NCBI RefSeq assembly: GCF_032362555.1 | Contig: NC_083526.1 | Coordinates: 4,050,001-4,114,000, forward strand | Length of the DNA stretch: 64,000 bases | DNA from: Amyelois transitella | Taxonomy: Eukaryota; Arthropoda; Insecta; Lepidoptera; Pyralidae | Direction of reading: 5' to 3' | The notes under the pieces: model-generated | What the model was told of the DNA's origin: nothing | What the model saw: the letters and a program-made list of their open reading frames with translations, nothing else | The model's database searches: none | In this document: positions 37,901 to 46,444 of the stretch, in pieces | How the letters are laid out: each line of letters begins with the position of its first letter | Numbering within the stretch: position 1 is the stretch's first letter | Position numbers and translations under genes: made by a program

Positions 37901-38980
37901 ATTTTAATATAAAAAAATAAATATTTACATCTGTAGTGATTGTTAAAATTTCATAGTACTTACCTAAATTTTAATGATTCTTGAAACACGTCATGTACCT
38001 ACGTAGAAATACCTACATATAAAAAAGTATTAACACATATCTTGCTGCTATTTAAATAAATTCTTGTAAAACAATACATACCTGCTTGTTCTTAAATATA
38101 GCATAACATTACAGCGAAAATAAAGTACGAGGCTTCGTTCGCGTAAAAATTTAAAGATGTTCTCCAGATAATGCCTACCATACCATATCATATCATTAGG
38201 TATACATGAGTATAAATATTTTCTAGATTTCACAAAATTTATCTTGATCAGTATATTTTTTATGTCAATCACCTTTTTATGCACACTAGATTATGATTGT
38301 GGCCGCAGCTATGCCTTGGGAACTAAAAATCTCATTATTACTCTTTCTCTTCGCTAGGAACCCAATACACTTCTCAAGAAAAAGACATGCCAAGTTTCAG
38401 CTTCCTATGCCTACTGAACGTAACATTTCAGGTTACACAACTGAAGACCTAAATAATAATGATTGATGACGACAAATTTTAACTTGAATACAAGGTATAA
38501 AAATAATAAACATGAAAACTTACCTTCTAAAGCCATAAACATAGCAGCTCCCATAAAACTGTACAGCGCCAAACAAATAGTCAAAAAGAAATGCGTAAAC
38601 CACTTTTTGGACCACAACCTTAACTTATTATAGAACCAGAACGCGCTCTTTTCACCAACACTTAAACCACTTTTAGCCGTATTCATAGTAAAATCTTTGA
38701 AACCTTCAAATTGCTTGAACATGAATTCTGAAGCCTTGTTATGGTACATATGAAGGAAGGGGTTAAAGTATGGGTTTTGTGGGTCGGAGATGTGAGAAGC
38801 GGGGGTGCCTGCTGGCCTTCCATGGTATCTATTTGGTCCCCAGTAAACAGACGTGGCTGTGGGCGGCCCTCGTGGACTGGCATGACTTGAAGCATCAGGA
38901 ATCTGCAGTGTTATCTTTGGCCGGACTATCTTTTTCGGCGGCGGGGGTGGCGCGTACTCCGGGGGTACTTCCAGACTCAT
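8974..38980 (-). CDS. Two-pore-domain (K2P/TWIK-type) potassium channel, distal-start isoform, 5 exons
   Basis: Potassium leak channel subunit of the plasma membrane, working as a dimer. Exons on the minus strand are 38980-38524, 18981-18881, 18309-18147, 10964-10762 and 9657-8974. Phases are 1, 0, 1, 0 and the product is 535 aa. The order is: a Pro-rich N-terminus (PPEYAPPPPPKK); TM1 near 127-148 ending FMALEG; an extracellular cap with two N-glycosylation sequons (NIT, NYT) and a Cys; pore 1 with TTIG|YGHISP split by the last phase-1 intron; TM2 (YAIVGIPLFLIVLADFGKLF); a cytosolic loop with PPPLPPKPG; TM3 (ISVAIFILVVYLIIGAVGY); pore 2 with STIGLGD near 431-436; TM4; and an acidic/basic C-tail. 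The donor at 10761 is gttggt, a weaker match than the others. A 19.5-kb intron follows exon 1. I cannot say which insect K2P this orthologues. Confidence 0.88.
9658..10761 (-). other. Last intron of the K2P gene
   Basis: The sequence at 10250-10452 ('ctagcttgtacccttcgcct', then 'ttggttcagtagttaact') resembles the decayed non-autonomous element family E. The remainder is unassigned, and I saw no extra exon. Confidence 0.5.
10965..12747 (-). other. K2P intron between the proximal pore-1 exon and the filter/TM2 exon
   Basis: It contains a family C copy at 11044-11163 and AT-rich DNA. Two short plus-strand open frames near 12224-12609 lack any family resemblance or splice context. No exon was found. 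Confidence 0.5.
11044..11163 (+). repeat. Dispersed repeat family C, copy 8 (degenerate)
   Basis: It reads 'aatcacgcctcttttcccta', 'ggcagagactacatctggtg' and 'cttgcttacttctttctctt', ending 'gcatgctcgttggttt'. It aligns in order with the copy at 34205 but is diverged. Confidence 0.6.
14051..15235 (-). CDS. Disordered protein with a C-terminal membrane anchor; alternatively the N-terminal extension of the K2P channel
   Basis: I do not recognise this 394-aa protein. The ORF is uninterrupted. It is preceded by a polypyrimidine tract and acceptor (tttacag, AG at 15263-15262) with in-frame stops between acceptor and ATG, so a non-coding exon lies upstream and ATG 15235 is the likely start. Residues 1-370 are charged, Pro/Ser/Thr-rich and low-complexity, with repeated basic-Ser patches ('RRNSLTIESPKERRNSLSPP'). 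Residues about 374-391 (FYIKLVVILFVALLIAIYF) form one hydrophobic helix ending three residues before the stop, as in tail-anchored proteins. A candidate donor, GTCAGT at 14125-14120, sits in phase 0 immediately before this helix. Splicing it to the acceptor at 13970 keeps frame and would give a 1,072-aa channel. A separate gene is also possible. Confidence 0.6.
   Translation of the reverse strand: MSEVRKEEKNVLTLKIPTIKAESETQTSGQLVSKSPDKKEPDEMDTEQKQQMSIRKRRNLSKNRTQAARQREKTPEPGRTLVPHEDTTTSDDEDFKPQRNSREIEADKTYEEMRRMVQEKCNVKDPVYDLNTEEVLEARAMAANERRRRSVSPFAIPDKEELVLLQRKGSFIDPTNKLLSTNYTLNLKDEEPTRRNSLTIESPKERRNSLSPPLSSSGLPKESEFNFPMPTTPKKLEEMVYPDEKKSDDSEKKSKTPVKNEQVFSFDEKDIKQNNKVTTPKTPETPAPAPGELVTKVIAIERTPSKKLIPEKKPVVEVRERIVRTPSRKMSTDIKPVINKQQPQKQTREEQQSKVPPVKPARSKSATRFGVSFYIKLVVILFVALLIAIYFQLT
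15262..18146 (-). other. K2P intron/intergenic stretch
   Basis: No exon was recognised here. A reverse family B fragment lies at 17995-18125, directly beside the pore-1 exon ending at 18147. An undetected 5' UTR exon for the 15235 start could lie here or farther upstream. Confidence 0.45.
17995..18125 (-). repeat. Family B fragment
   Basis: It reads 'cgggctagcaacctgttact', then 'cttctcattactgttggctc' and 'gggataaagacgtgatt', the reverse-complement front half of family B. Confidence 0.6.
19061..19250 (+). repeat. Decayed family E element
   Basis: It contains 'gcgccccggggcttcgctct', 'gggaatttcgggattgaaag', and later 'tcgtcaaatcagtagatttc' and 'gaatgagtatctaacaaact'. This is the usual layout of very common lepidopteran non-autonomous elements. 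A family B copy follows it directly. Confidence 0.5.
19277..19509 (+). mobile_element. Family B element, copy 2
   Basis: Near full length: 'tcacgtctatatccctttcg', 'gccagcagtcttaaaaagac', 'gacaggttgcaagcccatcg', 'gtgccgggaaccacacggca'. It has the same order as the copies at 5261 and 23943. Confidence 0.8.
21319..21576 (-). mobile_element. Family B element, copy 3
   Basis: The reverse-complement order is intact: 'gtgctgggtggttcccagca', 'cccatggatgtcgtaaaagg', 'cgacaggctagcgacctgtt', 'cttttcaagactgttggcgc', 'gggatatagacgtgacc', then ATGTATGTATGT. Confidence 0.8.
22565..22629 (+). repeat. Dispersed repeat family C, 5' fragment
   Basis: It reads 'atacatacataaaatcacgc' then 'ctctttcccggaggggtagg' and 'cagagactacatttttccac'. 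The right part is missing. Confidence 0.65.
23341..23560 (+). repeat. Family B element, degenerate copy
   Basis: (CATA)n is followed by 'aaccacgtatttatctctta', 'gacaaagccaacagtctttt' and 'aacaggttgctagcccatcg'. The 3' half is diverged. Confidence 0.6.
23943..24207 (+). mobile_element. Family B element, copy 4 (well preserved)
   Basis: A (CATA)n start leads into 'tcatcacgtctatatccctt', 'acggggtagacagagccaac', 'aaaggccacgttcagctatt', 'gacaggttgctagcctgtcg', 'gtcgccttttacgacatcca' and 'gtgccgggaaccacacggca'. It serves as the reference copy in this window. Confidence 0.85.
24293..24418 (-). repeat. Family B fragment
   Basis: It reads 'ggtattcttctttcagacga', 'gggtagcaacctgacgctat' and 'ccgtacggaacaaagacgtg', a reverse-oriented left half of the family. 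Confidence 0.55.
26098..26190 (-). repeat. Dispersed repeat family C, copy 3
   Basis: It reads 'gcttgcatgaagagagttat', 'gaagtatgcagagatcatgg', 'caagtggatagatgtggtct' and 'gcctacccctca'. Confidence 0.7.
28031..28266 (+). mobile_element. tRNA-derived SINE (family A), copy 2, 5'-truncated
   Basis: It has the A-box region 'tggcgcagcggcagtacgc' and B box 'gggttcgaatcccggccag', then the unique body ending 'gtgtaatttgtcccgtatat'. It lacks the first GGCCTC of the 44550 and 56730 copies. Confidence 0.8.
30414..30665 (-). mobile_element. Family B element, copy 5
   Basis: Reverse-complement order is kept: 'gtgccgtatggttcccagca', 'ccatggatattgtaaaaggc', 'gcgacaggctagcaacctgt', 'accccacaagggatttagac'. 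It is nearly full length. Confidence 0.8.
30906..30959. repeat. Near-perfect fold-back, about 25-bp arms, 3-nt spacer
   Basis: Arm 1 30906-30931 and arm 2 30935-30959 are reverse complements apart from one substitution and one 1-nt length difference. Pairing can extend a few bases outward (ACTAATCTTG against CAAGACTAGT). Confidence 0.85.
31244..31415 (+). repeat. Family E element (right part)
   Basis: It contains 'cctactaatattataaatgc', 'catgttt'-like and 'ctctttcacgcaaaaactac', 'taaaccgattacgatgaaat'. It ends in the fold-back at 31400. The reverse-oriented equivalent is at 47757-47975. Confidence 0.6.
31400..31452. repeat. Perfect fold-back, 22-bp arms, 9-nt loop
   Basis: Arm 1 31400-31421 and arm 2 31431-31452 are exact reverse complements. 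Each contains the inner palindrome TTCCCGCGGGAA. It lies at the junction of a family E element and a reversed SINE tail. Confidence 0.95.
31461..31531 (-). mobile_element. tRNA-derived SINE (family A), 3'-tail fragment
   Basis: On the minus strand it reads 'acacaagtttcgaacttact', 'tcgaggctaactcaatcagt', 'gtaatttgtcccgtatatat'. Only the 3' end of the SINE is present and there is no tRNA-like head. Confidence 0.7.
31620..31812 (+). repeat. Family E element fragment
   Basis: It starts near 'atattttcacgcgttatata' and ends 'gtgcggacggatccgcgggt' plus 'aaaagctagtt', a typical terminus of decayed lepidopteran non-autonomous elements. Confidence 0.5.
34205..34352 (+). mobile_element. Dispersed repeat family C, copy 4 (best preserved)
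   Basis: It reads 'catatgtacataaaccacgc', 'gcaggcagagactacttctt', 'tccacttgccacgatccctg', 'catacttctttcgctcatcc' and 'cttcggtttcgggtactctt', ending in 'gacctgaa'. It begins at a CATA-like tract as family B does. Confidence 0.75.
34517..34634 (+). repeat. Dispersed repeat family C, copy 5
   Basis: It reads 'gcctctttcacagaggggta', 'ggcagagactacattccact' and 'ttctttcgcttcaaccacat', and is truncated after 'aacccatgcaag'. Confidence 0.7.
35130..35755 (+). repeat. Family E-type element, long copy
   Basis: It begins 'agtataaaacaaagtcgccc', continues 'actacgcaacggattttgat' and ends 'gaagttgcgcgggtcagcta'. These boundaries are characteristic of common lepidopteran non-autonomous elements. It has no coding capacity. 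Confidence 0.55.
36536..36757 (-). repeat. Family B relative without fold-back
   Basis: It reads 'taatgagtgccagcagtttt', 'catgcagattgtaaaactca', 'atttgggattcttctttcaa' and 'aaaggataaagacgtgatta'. It is the sister copy of 1225-1492 and shows what that copy looked like before its inverted duplication. Confidence 0.6.
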
Positions 38981-41532
38981 GTTTACGCGGCGCCGGCGCC
39001 TAAGTCACGCGAATGATGACAATTTTGTTTTACTCTCATATAAATACAGACGTCCGCGAATGCCCGTCGTGACTGTACACTGATTTTATAAATAAAGCCG
39101 GCGCTTCCCGTTGTGTCATCGTTTTCGTTCGGGGGTTCTGTGAAACTGCTCTTACGGTGATACATGAATTAAAAGATGTGCAGATGTTCGACTCCATCAT
39201 GCTATGTGTGGTCCATGGGTAAGTGAGACTCGCTGCACATGAGACTTACTACAGATGAAAAGATAATTCCTCCACCATTCTGCTTCAGTGAATGTGGTCC
39301 GCTTTCCGCCATTGTCTTTTTACCTTCTCCGATCTACAACGTCTTCAGTAGGACCCAATGTCTTTAACGTCGCCAAGCCAAGTTTTATTTGGCCTGATCT
39401 TTCTTACTGCTCCTGACGGAGGGGTCACGGCTAGACATTTGTCATAAAGATACGACATAAGTACATATAGGTAATCACATTTATATCCCACAGGGTACGC
39501 TGAGCTAATAGTCTTGAAAAGACTGAGAAGCCACATTCAGCTTCATGACTTAATGATAGAATTGAGATTTAAATAATGATAGGATGCTAGCCACCGCCTA
39601 CAAAATGAATCCCAAGTTTATTAGCCTTCTCCTTAGTTACCTTTTACGACATCCATAAGAAAGATATGGAGCGGTCCTCTTAAGTGCCGGGAACCACACG
39701 TCACACTTGTACTTATGATAGTCTGCTTGTTAGACCTACTCCATTTCTGTCCACGAAATATTTTGAACACATAGTGAGTGTTCTTGCACTACATTAACAG
39801 ATCGTTAAACGCTCGTTCGACGCCCGTGCCATTGCAGACTCTAAATATTTGTAAATTCGCTTACATCTATTTTTATCAGAATACGGATGGGAGCATAGGT
39901 CAACTTTTGTCTACATATCTAGGTACATACTTAAATCTTTATAAGTACTAGAATTTGCAGCCATGATCATCATGAGCGTACTCATCATCATTTTTTTTTA
40001 TGACAGGGCTGATCTTTTCGGAATTCTGATGGGCAAACAAATTATTCTGGATGGGCCTTAATATTAAATTTACTAGGTAAGTAGGTAGGTAATATCTTAT
40101 ACAACTAAAGTGCATTACTAGCACTTCCTAATCTAATACAAAGCAAACTTTATGCTGACTTTCAACTTGATAAGTCATAAGTTAGCATGTAACTGTCAGA
40201 AGAAGATAGGTACATTATTATTACATTATGTTATTAGGGTTGTTTAATAATTATATGTCATCATCCTCCTGGCTTTTATTTGGGTTTTTGTATTTTCGTT
40301 TGTAACGAAACGAATAACTCAAAAACTCCGTGACCGATTTTGACGAAGTTTGGCACAGAAAATTAAAATTACTGTCAGAGAATTAACTTCTTAGACGCGG
40401 ATAATAAATAACACTGTTGGTCATGAGTGTAAGTCAACGCGGAAAAAACCGTGCGTGTAGGTACTTATTTGACGAGCCTTGACGAGCCTTTTTTGATGAT
40501 TCCTTGTTTTTTTAAATACCTTTACTCCTGCTTGAGAAGATCCCAAAATAAATAGATCTCGATCAGATGGAAATTTCGATTAATCAAGGAAATTCCACAT
40601 ATTTTAAAGGTACCTATGTATTAAAATTGGTTTCAATAAAAAAAAAATAAAGATGGATTATTTGAAAAAAAAAAGAAACAAACTTGCTTACTCATTTACA
40701 GCTGTTCTCAATAACAATCGACGGTTTTGCCTACAGTTAAAAAACTAATGTCTGGTAACGGCTCATTAGTCACCATAAACTATTTTTACTTTGAATAAGT
40801 CATTGATTGATATTCAGGACATAACGGGTGCCACGCCACATAAAATCTCGACAATAAAGAACCTTGCGGGACTCCGGCTTATACGGGCTTCACTTCCGAG
40901 TATAAACCATCGTAACCCAATTATCATAAGTAACTGATAATTTGATCATTCGGCGATGCTTAATATATTATTGATGATTACGGGTATGCCCTGTTAGAGA
41001 AAGCAAAAGTGAGGGCAGAGCACCTTACCCATCTATAGCTCGTATAGTTATACTATTTGATGAATATCTTTGGTTAATACATTCAGTATATACTAACAAG
41101 GCAATTCCTATAACATAGCAATTATACCTACTCAGTTGCTCCTACTCCGCCTCAATCTTTCTCCATGTGCATCGGTATTCTGAGATGACAGTTATTGAAT
41201 GTGGATGATGTCGAACCTACACACGGGAAGAATAAGAGAAAATTGAGTAGGTAAAATTGTTAGTACGGGTAGGAAATTGTGCTTTCATTGCCACTTTTCT
41301 ATCTTTTCTATATTATGGCTTCCACCGAACTTTCGGTGATTCTGCCAATGTCATGGTTTGAAGAGATCATTGCCACTTAAAAATATACGACGTATTTTTT
41401 TAAGTATGTCTCTGTCAATTCAATAGTGTCAATGTCAGTCTATTTATTCAGCACATTATTCAGCGAAACTTCTTTTTAGAAAATATAATATTATTGATTT
41501 AAATTAAATAGTCTGGGAAGCACGGGAACGGG
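38981..41532. other. Divergent promoter region between the K2P distal start and KCTD9
   Basis: Transcription leaves this 2.55-kb stretch in both directions. The first about 60 nt beside the K2P start are GC-rich ('ggcgccggcgcc'). A family B copy lies at 39472-39704. I could not identify a TATA box or initiator with confidence, and no other gene is seen. Confidence 0.5.
39472..39704 (+). repeat. Family B element, copy 8
   Basis: It reads 'taatcacatttatatcccac', 'aatagtcttgaaaagactga', 'ataggatgctagccaccgcc', 'gttaccttttacgacatcca' and 'gtgccgggaaccacacgtca'. Full length but diverged. Confidence 0.75.
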
Positions 41533-44500
41533 ATGAAACGAGCATATGTGTACAGAAACAAAGAAGAACAAGATGGTAAAGTTTTAGCGGTGGATAACTC
41601 GATTGAGGAGTTCAAAGCAGAAATATCTAAACACTTTCAACAGCCCTATGAAAATATTAAGTTATTTTCCTCAAACGGTTGTGAAATCACTGATGCCAGA
41701 GTCATAAGAGACGAAGAGAGAATATACTTGAGTTTAGACAGTAGAAGTGTTACAAAAAGCTGTGATACAATAGAAAAATCAATAGCGAATTTGAACGTCG
41801 GCGATGGAGATTCGCGATCAGTTTCAGATTGGATTACGCTAAACGTTGGCGGGAAACACTTCACAACATCCAGGTCTACGATCCTGGCCAAAGAACCTCT
41901 TTCAATGCTAGCTAGAATGTTTGCTGATGACAATAATGTGTATTTAATGACTCCAAGTGCCACGGATGAGAAAGGCGCGTATTTGATTGATAGAAGTCCG
42001 GAATATTTCGATCCTATTTTGAATTATTTGAGGCATGGTGAAGTTATATTTGATAATAATGTGAACCCTAGAGGTGTCCTAGAAGAAGCAGTATTTTATG
42101 GTAATATTCCACTATTTGTACATCTTAAGTAAAATGTATGCTTAACCACTCAGAATAAATTAAAACGCGAAATAAAAGGGAAATGTAGCTCTTATTTATA
42201 TAAACATAAAGTAAATCGTTTTTTATTCACTTAGTCAAAATACATGCACAATAAAACTGTATGAAAGCTGGTGTTATTTCCAGTTGCATTCTCAACTTTG
42301 AAAAGAAACCCCTGATGGGCTAATGAGCTTGTTCCAGATTTTTCTTATGCTGTTATCAAACATCAACTTTTCAGGCATAGAGTCTATGGTGCCACAACTG
42401 CATCAACTCATTGAGGAGTCTAAATGTAGCCTTGGCAAGAACCAGGCTCTGACAAGGATGGACGTAGTCCGCTCAATCATCATGACTTCTCACAGTACCG
42501 AGTTAAGGTTCCAGGGTGTAAATCTGGCTGGCGCAGATTTGAATAGACTGGATTTGAGGAATATTAACTTCAAGGTGGGTTTTTAATTAAATTCAAAAGG
42601 TTTAATGATAGCTATGGCACAGTATTATGTATGAGTTATTTACTATATCATCACGTCTTTATCCCATACAGTGTAGACAGACCCAAAAGACTTAAAAAGA
42701 CTGAAAGTCCCTTTTTCATTGCATGGCTATATACATATGTACATACATATGGTCACGTCTATATCCCTTGCGGGGTAGACAGAGCCAACAGTCTTGAAAA
42801 GAGTAGTAGGGAAAGAAAGGAGAGTAGTTCAGCTGTTCGAATACTAGTCAATTACGTACAAAACAGTCTGTTTAAATAAATTTCTTTTGCTTTTTTAATT
42901 TCTACAAAGAAATGAATATTTATGGTACAAATTATTCACTTTTTCACAGTATGCCTGTTTATCCAGATGCAACTTAAGCGGTGCGAATCTATCTCACTGT
43001 TGCTTGGAGAGAGCGGACCTGTCGCATGCCAACTTGGAAGGTGCTCAACTACCAGGCGTTAAAGCCTTGTGTGCTAATATGGAAGGTTGATATTACTTCT
43101 GAAATGTTCAATATTGTTCAATTCTATCATTAAGCCAAATAGCTGAACATGGCCATTCAGGACTTTTGGTTTTGTCTACCCCGCAAGTGATATAGACGTG
43201 ACCATATGTATGTATGTTCAATATTATCTTCTTCCTCCTGGCTACTCTAGAGAGCAGCCCAGGGTGAGCCTTTTGACCATAATCTAGGATTGGATGAGTC
43301 AGGTTTTTTACATGAAGTGACACCCATCCAACCTCTGCAACCCTTGCAGTGGAACCTTTCTCATTTAGATTAGATCATGGTTAAATCTACACTAAAAATA
43401 CTAAATGAATGCACCTATTGTGTCATGCGTAGAAATGGAGTGGCTTTATTATAGTTTTGGAACCATACAGTGTGAAGGACCAATATTATTTCTACCTTGA
43501 AAGAATATACAATATAACATGAAGCCCTTGTAGAAGTGCAAGAGGCGACTAAGATATTTAAATAGATAAACTCTTTAATGCACCAAGAAAAAAAAAAGCA
43601 AATATCAGAAGTACAAAAAAAAGGATATGAGGTACAAAGGCGGACTTATTGGTAATGCAATCTTTCAATTATTATATTTTATTTAGCACTTTTATCTAGT
43701 TCATCACCCATTATCTTAACTAGTAATGTGGAGAAGGTGTTGCAGTGTTTAATTACCTGACTGATCATAAATCTACCATTTTAGGTGCAAATTTGAAGGG
43801 ATGTAACATGGAAGACCCTTCAGGGTCGAGGGCTGTGATGGAAGGCGTCAATTTAAAAGGTAAGTCTTAGGTTTGCTGTTACTCTCGAGAATAAATTCTA
43901 TTTTAAAATCCCGGGGAAAAAAAATATGGGGTGTTATAAGTTTGACTATCGGTGGCATCGTATCTCGAATGGATGAACCGATTATGATTAGTTTTAAGTA
44001 TTTGTCTGTAAGGTTAATTAGTAGAGAGTGTTCTTATGCTATGTTTGATAAAAGCGCCAGGAAAAATTATCTCAATTCATTCAATATGACTATTAAATAA
44101 AATAATCATCATTAGTAAAATAATACTGTGCAGAATGATAAAATTGTGTCGGCGGTAAATTGTTAATATTTAATTATTTAAAGAAGATACAAATTATACC
44201 GAAAGCATTTTAAATTTTGTTAAGCATTTTAAATTAAATTGATTGATCGTTTCATTTGTTTTACAGGTGCTAATTTAGAGGGCAGTAATATGCCCGGTGT
44301 CAATTTGAGGGTGGCAACACTGAAGAATGCCAACCTTCAAAATTGTGATCTCAGAAGTGCTGTTTTAGCGGGAGCGGATTTAGAGGTGAACTTATTTCCC
44401 TTTCGGACATTTCATGTCTCGTAACAAAACTAAATACTGTTTTAGAGTATAACACGCCAGACATTAATGCTTAAATGATAGAATTGAAATTTAATGGTGA

Positions 44501-45113
44501 CAGGTTGCTAGCCTATCGTCTAAAACAAGAATCCCAAGTTTATAATGACGGCCTCTGTGGCTCAGCGGTAGTACGCTTGTCTGTGACACCGGAGGTCCCG
44601 GATTCGAATCCCGGCCAGGGCATGATGAGAAAAGAACTTTTTCTGATTGTCCTGGGTCTTGGATGTTTATCTATATAAGTATTATATTATAAAATATAGT
44701 ATCGTTGAGTTAGTATCTCGTAACACAAGTTTCGAACTTACTTCGAGGCTAACTCAATCTGTGTAATTTGTCCCGTATATATCTATATATTTATTTATTT
44801 ATATTTATAATAACCGAATACCTTAGTCGCCTTTTATGACATGTAAACTTGAGACTGAGTCGTCCTATTTTTTTTTATTAGTGCAGGGAACTGCACTGCA
44901 CAATGAAACGATAAAGTGCACATTTTTGAAAAATAAAATAATGTGGAATTAACAATACGACGGTATAAAAGTATAAAAACTTTTTTATGATTACAGTGTT
45001 GCGACCTCTCAGGAAGCGATCTCCACGAAGCCAATTTGCGTGGCGCCAATCTGAAGGACGCCGCGTTCGAACTCATGTTGACTCCGCTCCACATGTCCCA
45101 GACTATTAGATAA
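41533..45113 (+). CDS. KCTD9: BTB/POZ and pentapeptide-repeat protein KCTD9, 6 exons
   Basis: Orthologue of KCTD9, a BTB adaptor of the KCTD family; members typically assemble as oligomers and many bind cullin-3. Exons are 41533-42100, 42375-42574, 42950-43085, 43785-43859, 44267-44385 and 44997-45113 (phases 1, 0, 1, 1, 0), giving 404 aa against 389 in human. Residues 1-95 form the KHA-like N-terminal domain. The BTB domain runs from about 99 to 200 (DWITLNVGGKHFTTSRSTIL, then IDRSPEYFDPILNYLRHGE). Pentapeptide repeats of the A(N/D)LxG type run from about 255 to 385 (GANLSHCCLERADLSHANLE; ANLQNCDLRSAVLAGADLE). The last residues, MLTPLHMSQTIR, match the vertebrate C-terminus closely. Intron 5 holds a SINE inserted into an older family B element. 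Reading through the first donor would add nine residues and a stop at 42132, giving a BTB-only form. Confidence 0.95.
42640..42800 (+). repeat. Two family B left-end fragments in KCTD9 intron 2
   Basis: 'atcatcacgtctttatccca' with 'agacttaaaaagactgaaag' is followed by a second start, 'acatatggtcacgtctatat' with 'cccttgcggggtagacagag'. Both are cut off shortly after. Confidence 0.6.
43122..43216 (-). repeat. Family B fragment in KCTD9 intron 3
   Basis: It reads 'tctatcattaagccaaatag', 'ctgaacatggccattcagga' and 'gcaagtgatatagacgtgac', ending at ATGTATGTATG. Confidence 0.6.
43232..43380 (+). repeat. Dispersed repeat family D, copy 3
   Basis: It begins 'cttcttcctcctggctactc', then 'ggattggatgagtcaggttt' and 'cccatccaacctctgcaacc'. 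It is in the opposite orientation to the copies at 770 and 4728. Confidence 0.65.
44477..44902 (+). mobile_element. Family B element split by a SINE
   Basis: The left part is 44477-44549 ('atagaattgaaatttaatgg', 'caggttgctagcctatcgtc', 'agaatcccaagtttata'). The right part is 44822-44902 ('ttagtcgccttttatgacat', 'gtgcagggaactgcactgca'). Joined across the SINE at 44550-44810 they restore the family B order. Confidence 0.75.
44550..44810 (+). mobile_element. tRNA-derived SINE (family A), copy 4, full length
   Basis: Head: 'ggcctctgtggctcagcggt' and B box 'ggattcgaatcccggccagg'. Body: 'aaagaactttttctgattgt', 'cctgggtcttggatgtttat', 'aatatagtatcgttgagtta'. It ends in a TATTTATTTATA-type tail. It is nearly identical to the copy at 56730. 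Confidence 0.9.
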
Positions 45114-46444
45114 ATTAGCTTTATATTCAATCGTGGGTAACACTAGTTATTCGCCAAATGGCTGAAATTGTGTAGTGGGCGAAGGTTTTCTATGAAGATG
45201 GGAGTAACGTTTCTCCAAGCGGCTGAACCGATATATTTCATATCTTTGCCATGAACTTGCAACCCAAAAAATTGGATATGTTTTGGGTTAGCACGCTTTA
45301 CAGGCCGTAACAAAAAAAGAATCATGGTTTTTTCGAGACTCTTGGCTCTATCTACTCCCTCTTTTTAATTGAAAGGCTATTTTAACCCTTTCGCTGCGAC
45401 ATATGGATGTATAAAGGACAGGTACCCATCACCCACCTTCTCACGGGAAGTGGTCCAAAATATTTGAGTAAAATTTGATCTTTAAAATTGCTCCGGAGCT
45501 GTTTACGCTCTTTTAGTTACAACCTTAAAGATGTCGTTTCTTGCCGCCTTTTTATATGCAGTGTATTTGCATTAAAATATGTATAACTTTATATTTAAAT
45601 GCCTACATATTTGTTATTCTTAAACTGTATTTAATACGGACTCGATAAAAATGTGTACTTACCATAAATAATAAATAAATTAATATATTTACTCTTTTGC
45701 TTTCAAATGTTATTTTTATTTCCTGTATCCCGTCGATAAAGCAGTACCATATACAATACAGTTAAGAAGCGCAATCAATATACATTTTAGTTTGTGTGTA
45801 TTCATCCTAGCGACAGATTGCTAGCCCATCGCTTAAAATAAGAATTCCAAGTTTATTAGCTTTTCCCTTGATTTACCTTTACACATACTTTTACATTCTT
45901 GGTCGGAATAAAAATCTACTTTAATTAGTGTTTTGATTACTAACAAAATTACTGACTAGTTTTATTTTAAAGAATTGATTTTGAATTTAGCGCTCTTAAA
46001 CAACATCCGCTTCTGCTTTATAGTGTTGCTATCGTTGACAATGGTAAAATAATGTTGCTATTACTGATTATGCAGTTGTCACATATTTTTATCGTAGTAG
46101 AATATATCAAATAAACAATTTGGCAAATGTAGAAGAGAATTAAATATTTGCCTAAATTTTTTTTTATTGTTTCACCAATTTAACCTGTCAATTGGTGAAA
46201 ACAACAGAAATCAATAAACATCAAATTTATAAATAAGAACGTATTTATATTTTATCGTAATGTTGACAGTACCGACATATTCTGGCCGTCAAGTTGGACA
46301 CATTTGTTTTTTATTCGCGTTCTATTTTTGTGTGTGACGGTTCCGTCCGGCTGAAGAAAGATATTTTTTCCAAAATCTTGATGAATTTCATTTAGATTAC
46401 CGAATTATTTCGAGGACATCTCCAGATTGCACTAAAATATCGAT
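45114..46444. other. KCTD9 3' flank and MTHFSD upstream region
   Basis: It contains the KCTD9 polyadenylation signal at 45670 and a short family B fragment near 45810-45880 ('agattgctagcccatcgctt'). The 5' UTR and promoter of the next gene should lie in the last few hundred bases, but no clear core promoter element is recognised. Confidence 0.5.
45670..45675 (+). terminator. Candidate KCTD9 polyadenylation signal AATAAA
   Basis: AATAAA lies in 'accataaataataaataaat', about 560 nt after the stop. A T-rich stretch follows. The site is inferred. Confidence 0.45.

Larger units (their letters stand above)
18982..38523 (-). other. 19.5-kb first intron of the distal K2P isoform, repeat-filled
   Basis: It separates the TM1 exon (38524) from the cap exon (18981). 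It contains several family B copies (19277, 21319, 23341, 23943, 24293, 30414, 36536), family C copies (22565, 26098, 34205, 34517), a SINE (28031), family E elements (19061, 31244, 31620, 35130) and fold-backs (30906, 31400). I found no convincing exon in it. One 108-aa plus-strand open frame at 25696-26022 is unexplained. Confidence 0.7.

Noticed and set aside
38683-38895. 70-aa minus-strand open frame
   Set aside because: It is an alternative frame inside the K2P first coding exon 38980-38524, which has the TM1 and a matching phase-1 donor.
41646-41963. 105-aa minus-strand open frame
   Set aside because: It lies opposite KCTD9 exon 1, whose BTB domain is unmistakable.
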